The position numbers were made by a program, and so were the translations under genes. From Vicia villosa (lineage: Eukaryota > Streptophyta > Magnoliopsida > Fabales > Fabaceae), in NCBI RefSeq assembly GCF_029867415.1, contig NC_081181.1, positions 68,672,558 through 68,736,557 on the forward strand: a stretch of 64,000 nucleotides of DNA, given 5' to 3'. The notes under the pieces are model-generated. The model saw nothing but the letters and a program-made list of their open reading frames with translations, ran no database searches and was not told the origin of the DNA. Positions 57,531 to 64,000 of the stretch are shown here, piece by piece. Each line of letters starts with the position of its first letter. The stretch's first letter is position 1.

Positions 57531-59159
57531 ATTGAGGTCGTTACTGAGCAAGAGTTGGTTCAACAAAGAAGCTCCCCCATGGACGCCCTTAAGAGGTATC
57601 TACTTATAAAGGGGTTCGTCTTAGAACACAACGAGGCTTTTAAAGACACTCTGCAGAGACTCACGGATCAAGGATTGATTCAGCTGAAGGAACATTCTGA
57701 GGAAGAGTATGTGGCTATGGTGGATAGGAACGAGCCGTTGATAATACCCAATCAAGGGGCAAGAAAGCCGTTAATCATCCCCTGTGCGAGACCACCATTG
57801 ATGATACCAACGCAAGAGCATACTAGGATAATCCCAATCAAGGATCCATATCCTTTGGACAAAATGAAAGCGGTGCCTTGGAAGTACAATTCTGGTACCA
57901 ATCCTGCTGTGTCAAGCATTGTGGGACCTGGGGGCATGACTCGTAGTGGTCGTATATTCAAAACTTCACAAGCGCAACCAACGTCTAATGAAAACTTGAC
58001 GCATTCTGGTGATCAAGCTGTTGTGAGACCAAATAACGAGGCTGAGCCCAAGGATAAAGAAGCTAGTAATAAGGATGCTGAAGAGTTTCTTGCTTTAATC
58101 AAGAAGAGCGACTATAGGGTGGTGGATAAGGCACAACAGACACCTTCTAAGATATCACTCTTATCATTGCTGGTACATTCCGAGAGGCATCGAGACGCCT
58201 TGATGAAGATTCTGAATGCCGCCCATGTAACTAAAGACATCACAGTCAACCAGTTTGACGGAATGGTGGCTAATTTAACTGCTGGAGCATGCCTGGGTTT
58301 CAGTGATCATGAGTTACCTCCACAGGGAAATGCGCACAATAAAGCCTTACATATCTCTATACAATTTGGAAAGGCTCATCTGGCCAGAGTTCTGATTGAC
58401 ACAGGTTCATCACTAAATGTGATGCCAAAGGCTACATTGGATAAAATAGCTTTGGAAGGTCTTGTGGTTAAACCAAGTCGTCTGGTGGTTAAAGCTTTTG
58501 ATGGATTGCAAAGTACGGTATTTGGAGAAGTAGATATTCCTGTCATAGTTGGTCCTCATACCTTCTGCATCAATTTCCAAGTGATGGAGATTGAACCAGC
58601 TTATACCTGCCTACTAGGGCATCCTTGGATTCATGCAGCTAGGGCAGTCACCTCCACCCTCCATCAGAAGATAAAATTTGTGGATGGAAATTCTATAGTG
58701 ACTATCAATGGAGAAGAAGATATATTTGTCAGCAACCTGGATTCATACAGGTACATTGAGGTTGGAGAAGGGGCACTGGAAACTGCATTCCAGGCACTGG
58801 AGATTGCAACTGCTGTCACACTACCTGTGGAAAAGGTGCGAAGGGCGGTAACATCCTGGAGAGATTTACAAGACCTGAATATTGAAGGCTAGGGCAAAGT
58901 ACCAGAGATCTTAGAGAAGAAGGATCGCCTAGGGCTAGGATACCAACCATCAAAGGCCACAAGCACTGTGAAGGAGGGACAACAATTCCCCCCGATTATG
59001 CGGACCTTCGTAACAGGCGGGTATGAACATGTGGCTATGGTATCCAACAAGGATTCTAAGGAGGGAACGTCAAATTTCATCCGAAGGGTCAGACTAGGAG
59101 AACAGCTTCAGAATTGGACAAGCCTGGAGATACCGGAGATAGTTTTTATTTCAAAGTAA
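57531..59159 (+). pseudogene. Protease and linker of element G
   Basis: Same frame as gag. Protease core: HISIQFGKAHLARVLIDTGS with SLNVMP following, then VVKAFDGLQSTVFGEVDI and CLLGHPWIHAARAVTSTLHQ. A TAG at 58890 interrupts, then the frame stays open through a Gly-rich linker (LGLGYQPS) to EIPEIVFISK and TAA at 59157, which overlaps the intron donor. Confidence 0.85.
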
Positions 59160-59421
59160 TTTTCTTTTGTGTGTTTTATTTCCCTTTCAAATAAAGAAAA
59201 ACAATAACGCTCATGCCTCGCCCGAAGCATAGAGTTGGTTTGTAAGGGCCCCATTTATTTTCAAAGTTTGAGTTTATTAATAAAATTGTCGTTTGCATTT
59301 GGTATTGAAAACATTGTCTTTTCTCGCATTTATTTCTTTCAAAATGACAAATAAATTTCTTGCACAAAAAGAAAGCACGTTCATATCTGCATACTAAAAA
59401 CAAAACATAAAACGTGTGCAG
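59156..59421 (+). other. Intron between protease and RT of element G
   Basis: Donor AA|GTAATTTT at 59156, acceptor GTGTGCAG|AT at 59421, 266 nt. Splicing joins the protease frame to the pol frame exactly. A hairpin around ATGCCTCGCCCGAAGCAT (59213-59230) and AATAAAA (59279) lie inside, in the same order as in F. Confidence 0.8.
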
Positions 59422-61080
59422 ATCACCTTCTAACACTACCGATAATAATACTGCTGAAACTCTATAAAAACTCGAGGCTCTCGCTAATCAGTCCGAAGAA
59501 GGGGATGAGGAAGACGATGAACTTCCAGAAGAGTTGTCAAGGTTAATGGAAAAAGAATCCAAAAGCATGCTCCCTCCTCAGGAAGCCATTGAAACCATAA
59601 ACTTGGGCACAGACGAAGAACCCAAGAACATCAAGAATGGGGCAACACTGAACGAGGACGTGAAAACAACGCTAATCAAGCTCCTCCACGAGTATGCAGA
59701 GATATTTGCTTGGTCATACCGTGACATGCCGGGGTTGGATACAGATATCGTCGTGCATAGATTACCGCTCAAAGAAGGATGTGCACCTGTCAGGCAAAAG
59801 CACAGAAGAGTTCGACCGGATATGGAGAGTAAAATCAGGGAAGAGGTGCTCAAACAGTTCGACGCCGGGTTTCTTGCTGTTGTTGACTATCCGCCATGGA
59901 TTGCCAACATAGTGCCAGTTCCTAAGAAAGACGGGAAGGTACGCATGTGTGTCGATTACAGGGATCTAAACAAAGCAAGTCCAAAAGACGACTTTCCACT
60001 ACCACACATAGATGTTTTGGTGGATAATACAGCACAAGCTTCGGTGTTTTCCTTCATGGATGGGTTCTCTGGGTATAACCAGATCAAGATGGCTCCCGAG
60101 GACATGGAGAAGACAACCTTCATGACATCCTAGGGCACCTTCTGCTACAAAGTAATGCCTTTTGGGTTGCGAAATGCAGGGGCAACCTATCAAAGAGCCA
60201 TGGTCACACTGTTCCATGACATGATTCACAAGGAGGTCGAAGTATATGTAGACGATATGATTGCCAAGTCTTGCACAGAAGAAGAGCATATCACACACCT
60301 GCAGAAGTTGTTCGAGCGTTTAAAGAAGTTCAAGCTGAGGTTAAACCCGAACAAGTGTACATTTGGTGTAAGGTCAGGAAAGCTGTTGGGATTCATTGTG
60401 AGCCAACGAGGCATAGAGGTTTATCCCGACAAGGTAAAGGCTATACAAGCAATGCCTGTTCCAAGGACAGAAAAAGAGGTTCGTGGGTTCTTGGGTCGAT
60501 TGAATTACATCTCAAGGTTTATTTCACATCTAACGGCTACATGTGAGCCTATATTCAAGTTGCTCAGGAAGGATCAACCTATCAAATGGAATGACGATTG
60601 TCAAGTAGCCTTCGAAACTATAAAGAGTTACTTGCAAGAACCACCGATACTCCTACCTCCTGTGCCGGGGAGACCACTGATCATGTACCTCACAGTTCTC
60701 GAAAGATCTATGGGATGTGTACTTGGGCAACAGGATGAAACTGGCAGAAAAGAACACGCTATCTACTATCTTAGCAAGAAATTCACGGATTGCGAATCTC
60801 GATATTCACCATTGGAAAAGACATGTTGTGCCCTAGCATGGGCCTCCAAACGTCTAAGGCAATATATGCTGAACCATTCCACATGGCTGATATCGAGGAT
60901 GGATCCGTTGAAATACGTGTTCGAAAAACAGGCTCTCACAGGTAAAATCGTAAGATGGCAAATGTTACTGTCAGAATACGACATACAATACGTCACCCAA
61001 AAGACAATAAAAGGGAGTGTACTGGCAGAACATCTTGCTCATCAACCCCTCGAAGAATACCAGTCTATGAAGTTCGACTT
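59422..61080 (+). pseudogene. Reverse transcriptase and RNase H of element G
   Basis: Motifs closely match F: MPGLDTDIVVHRLPLKEG, PPWIANIVPVPKKDGKVRMC, VDYRDLNKASPKD, FSFMDGFSGYNQI, VMPFGLRNAGATYQ, YVDDMIAKS (near 60246), LNPNKCTFGV, and RNase H with MGCVLGQQDETGRKEHAIYY and RLRQYMLNHSTW. A TAA at 59465 and a TAG at 60131 (Trp in F) are the lesions. Otherwise one continuous frame. Confidence 0.9.
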
Positions 61081-61357
61081 CCCTGACAAAGATATCATGG
61101 TAGTAAGGGAATACGAAATACCAGGCCCCAACGAAGGACCTGAGCCCGGGGCAATATGGACACTTATGTTCGACGGCGCTTCAAATGCACTAGGACATGG
61201 TATAGGGGCAGTCTTGACATCTCCTGACAATCGGCACTTACCCTTCACTGCAAGACTATGCTTTGACTGCACTAACAACATTGCAGAATTTGAAGCATGC
61301 ATATTGGGGTTAGAAGCTGCAATCGATCTAAGGATTAAACTACTTGAGGTGTACGGG
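61081..61357 (+). pseudogene. Second RNase H (aRNH) of element G, 5' part
   Basis: WTLMFDGASNALGHGIGAVL and NNIAEFEACILGL as in F. Cut by element H at the point where F continues VYRDSTLVIYQV, so the last catalytic Asp is not in the window. Confidence 0.85.
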
Positions 61358-61523
61358 TGTAGCGGGGAAAATCTGATATCGAAGCCATGGTATTGACTCG
61401 AATCAATATTCCGTTTTGAAATCGCCACCGCGCTTTATTTTTTCAAAGGAAAAGGGAAAAGAACGAAAAACCCAAAGTTTTGTTTTTAAAACAAGAAAGA
61501 GATCTCAGGTACGGGTGTTGATT

Positions 61524-61556
61524 ATATGAGGGGAAGGTTTTAAGCACCCCTCATAT
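61524..61556 (-). other. Conserved LTR hairpin, element H
   Basis: Plus-strand ATATGAGGGG (61524-61533) pairs with CCCCTCATAT (61547-61556). On the minus strand the loop reads TGCTTAAAACCTT, the same type as F and G. Confidence 0.85.
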
Positions 61557-63031
61557 CTGTGGTATTCCACAGGAACCTTTTTGAAAATCTGTGTCGTGTG
61601 TGCTAAAAAGGGTTTGTTTTATTTTTAAAATAAGCTCGACAAAGCGTTAAGCTTTGGGCCTACATACCTCCTCGGTGCAATGGAGAAGTCAGAGCTAATG
61701 TAGTTCCGCTTTTGGGAAAAACATTTTTAAAAACGAATAAACACTTTGTTGTCGTTAGAGAGAAATACTCAGCCATTGATCTTGAGCATGAGAACAAACA
61801 AGTTCTTTGCATCGCAAATGAAAGAAGGGCTCCAACTCGGATAAAAATCAACGAGTATGCCACTAGCTCTCTCACGCGGAAAAGATCTCGTTATTATCAA
61901 TCAATTTCAAAATCGTGGGGTATAACCACTCGTTTCGACAATTAACGGTGTCTAAACTTTTGAAGAAAAGCCACTAAGGGCGAAAGATATTTTTAAGAAA
62001 AAGGTTTTGAAAAGGTTTGCAAACATAAGAATGTTTTGGAAAAAGGGAGAAGATTTTGAAAATTTAAGAATGGGAGGAGATGAAGAGGCTAACCTAATGC
62101 GTAAAATAAAAGCTAAGGAAAGAAACGGTCTAACCAAATAAGAAGCCAACACTTGACATTAAGAGCCAAGGTAGTTTTCCCATCCTTTGGATTTATCAAT
62201 ACCAACACATTAACACTTGGGGATCCAGATGAACTTATTGTCTTAGCACCATTTTTTCATTAAGCACATTAAGATTCTGACGAAAGTCGGGCAGAGTAAC
62301 GGCTGTTTTCGGGTAAAATCCTTATCTCAATGCCTTGGAATTAACCATCAAGGGCTTTCAAGGAAATACCTGCACACATAAACATACAACAGAACAATGC
62401 CAGACAGACAGAACAATCACAGGATAGCAATAGAATGAGTCCAGAGGTACTAGGTCCATAAGTCCGAATCTCCAAAGCGCTAGGGACAGTAACTGATAGT
62501 CCAAAGAGAGCCTTATGTATTTTTTAGATTTTTGGTTATTTATTAGTGTTTTAGCGAAAAAATAAAGTATGGTCCAAGTGGACAAAAGGAAAATAACAGA
62601 AGCATAAACATATGTCCAAGTGGACAAAGAGAAAAGGACGGAAAGTAAATATGATGAAATGATAAAGTAAAGCGATAAAGCGAGAAATATAAAGAGCGGT
62701 AATATAAAGAGCGGCAATATAAAGGTGCGGAAATTAAAGTTAGTTGTTAAATGTTAAAGATAACCATCTTGAAACTTGTCAAGTATGTTATCAAAGTTAG
62801 TAGGAAGATCTATGGTGAGTGAATGATGTACTCGGATTTAAAGTCAATGGGGCTTATCAGAAGCTTGATAAAATCATAGCGACTACACGATAAAAACCTC
62901 TACAAGTCTTAAATCAACCGCATACAATTCTCTTCCACGTTTGATCTTTTTATCGAGTCGGGACAAATGTAGGAGAACTCTCCATGTATCAAGATTATTA
63001 ATCAAAAGAAATAAGAAGGAGAAGAAGAAAT

Positions 63032-63515
63032 GATCTAGCCTTTATCAAGAATCCATAGAATTCTCAAGATATTAAGACTTTCATCGATCAAAAGCAAATA
63101 TGATGAAAAGATAATAAGGAAAACAAATTGATCTAGTCTTCATCAAGAATCCATAGAATTCTCAAGATATTAAGACTTTCATCGATCAAAAGAAAGATAA
63201 GATGAAATTAAGAATGAAAACAAATTGATCTAGTCTTCATCAAGAATCCATAGAATTCTCAAGATGTTAAGACTTTCATCGATCAAAAGAAAGATAAGAT
63301 GAAATTAAGAATGAAAACAAATTGATCTAGTCTTCATCAAGAATCCATAGAATTCTTAAGATGTTAAGACTTTCATCGATCAAAAGAAAGATAAGATGAA
63401 AATAAGAATGAAAACAAATTGATCTAGTCTTCATCAAGAATCCATAGAATTCTTAAGATGTTAAGACTTTCATCGATCAAAAGAAAGATAAGATGAAAAT
63501 AAGAATGAAAACATA
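63032..63515. repeat. ~97-bp tandem repeat, five units, in LTR H
   Basis: Units beginning GATCTAG(T/C)CTTCATCAAG start at 63032, 63130, 63227, 63324 and 63421 (spacing 98, 97, 97, 97). The first unit is most diverged; the last three are almost identical. Confidence 0.9.
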
Positions 63516-63537
63516 AAAGATAATCAACTCACACTAT

Positions 63538-63614
63538 CATTAATATCATTCATCTAATATTATGGATTAGGTCATTTCAAACCTATCAACATCCTAGATC
63601 CAATGATATTAATG
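63538..63614. repeat. 13-bp perfect inverted repeat in LTR H
   Basis: CATTAATATCATT (63538-63550) and AATGATATTAATG (63602-63614), separated by 51 nt that contain a shorter ATTAGG/CCTA-type pairing. It follows the 97-bp array directly. Confidence 0.75.
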
Positions 63615-63677
63615 AAGTGGAGGAAGTAGGAAACCAAAACAAGCATAAAAAAGGCAAAAAACCACATTCTGCCAGCA

Positions 63678-63785
63678 GGAAATCGATTTCATGCAGAGGG
63701 AAATCGATTTCCATAGTGCAGTTTTAAAAAAAAACAAGTCACGCTCAGCAGGAAATCGATTTCAGCCTTAAGGAAATCGATTTCC
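63678..63785. repeat. GGAAATCGATTTCC motif cluster in LTR H
   Basis: Four copies: 63678-63690, 63699-63712, 63751-63763 and 63772-63785, arranged pair, ~38-nt spacer, pair. The full 14-mer is a perfect palindrome centred on ATCGAT. Confidence 0.9.
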
Positions 63786-64000
63786 TCAGTGTAAAAATCA
63801 GCAAAAACAGCATTTAGAGGCATAAAACTTGACTTGAACAAATGTACAAACACCTTATGATCAATCATCAATTGGAGCACGAATTTTCCATCAAATCACC
63901 ATCAAATAGCACCAATATAGCATCAAGGATGCATCACACACAAGCAACAAAGATCTACATCATGATATACAAAAAGGATGAAGAAAATTTACCAAATCTT

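Larger units (their letters stand above)
50931..61357 (+). mobile_element. Element G, second Tat/Ogre-type retrotransposon (partial)
   Basis: Order: truncated 5' LTR (to 52768), primer site, leader, ORF1, gag, protease, intron, RT, RNase H and the start of the second RNase H, where H interrupts it at 61358. Integrase, 3' UTR and 3' LTR are beyond the window. Same architecture as F but clearly a different family: protease active site DTG, no WDTLGEP modules and a diverged LTR. Stops in gag, protease and RT make it inactive. Confidence 0.9.
61358..64000 (-). mobile_element. Element H, Ogre-like LTR in minus orientation, partial
   Basis: TGTAGCGGGG begins directly inside the aRNH domain of G. 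Read on the minus strand the sequence ends ...CCCCGCTACA at 61358 and carries, in the same order as F and G, the conserved hairpin (61524-61556) and a GGTGGCGAT primer-site look-alike (61418-61427). This identifies the U5 end of a Tat/Ogre-like LTR, so H is a 3' LTR or solo LTR of a minus-strand element, more than 2.64 kb long and running off the right edge. No coding region recognised. Confidence 0.7.

Noticed and set aside
63032..63515. Regular repeat array in H as a CRISPR or centromeric satellite
   Set aside because: Units are contiguous without unique spacers and only five in number, inside an LTR.

Overview
The window is nuclear DNA of a flowering plant and consists almost entirely of nested transposable elements. 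The best guess for the host is a legume of the pea/vetch/lentil tribe (Fabeae). That rests on two very large Tat/Ogre-type Ty3/gypsy elements (tRNA-Arg-type primer site, extra ORF before gag, intron before reverse transcriptase, second RNase H) and Athila/Cyclops-like elements with ~1.5 kb LTRs. It is inference, not proof. I see no functional host gene, no tRNA or rRNA gene and no CRISPR array.

Layout, with my own labels. A (1-2241, minus): start of an LTR that runs off the left edge, inserted in B. B (2242-6393, minus): short non-autonomous Athila-like element with two LTRs, a tRNA-Asp-type primer site and one acidic 207-aa ORF; it sits in a GH9 cellulase pseudogene (6394 to ~6990). C (~7280-7644): end of a chromovirus pol plus a 308-bp LTR. 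D (7820-10343, minus): decayed hAT transposon with a Stowaway MITE (9917-10243) inside. 10345-10720: remnant resembling a Harbinger-associated Myb-like protein. E (10721-11812 and 46594 to ~50930, minus): Athila/Cyclops-like element, split by F. F (11813-46588, plus): a giant Ogre-type element with target-site duplication CAATG and ~4.83-kb LTRs. It carries an LTR fragment F1 (17977-20327) in its gag region and, in its 3' LTR, F2 (32791-44565, duplication CTATA), a chromovirus-like element present as a near-identical tandem LTR-internal-LTR-internal-LTR remnant. G (~50931-61357, plus): a second Tat/Ogre element whose 5' LTR has lost most of its U3 and which is interrupted in the second RNase H domain by H. 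H (61358 to the right edge, minus): another Ogre-like LTR.

The coding parts of F and G work alike: ORF1, then one gag-protease frame, a ~270-nt intron, and one RT-RNaseH-archaeal-type RNaseH-integrase frame. In both, the GT of the 5' splice site forms part of the stop codon that ends gag-protease, and removing the intron puts pol exactly in frame. Every long ORF carries stops or frameshifts, so no element here is autonomous as it stands.

The most interesting material is structured non-coding sequence in these elements. (1) A hairpin near the LTR 3' end has a conserved loop and completely different but perfectly paired stems in three Ogre-type families. (2) Three tandem hairpins with an AAAA bulge and GAAA-type loop lie just after the integrase stop of F. 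(3) Three nested hairpins lie in the LTR of G. (4) A 54-residue two-helix membrane peptide ORF sits in the U3 of F. (5) Short palindromic motifs, different in each family, are clustered in the LTRs of four families. All coordinates were read by eye; boundaries marked approximate could move by tens of bases.
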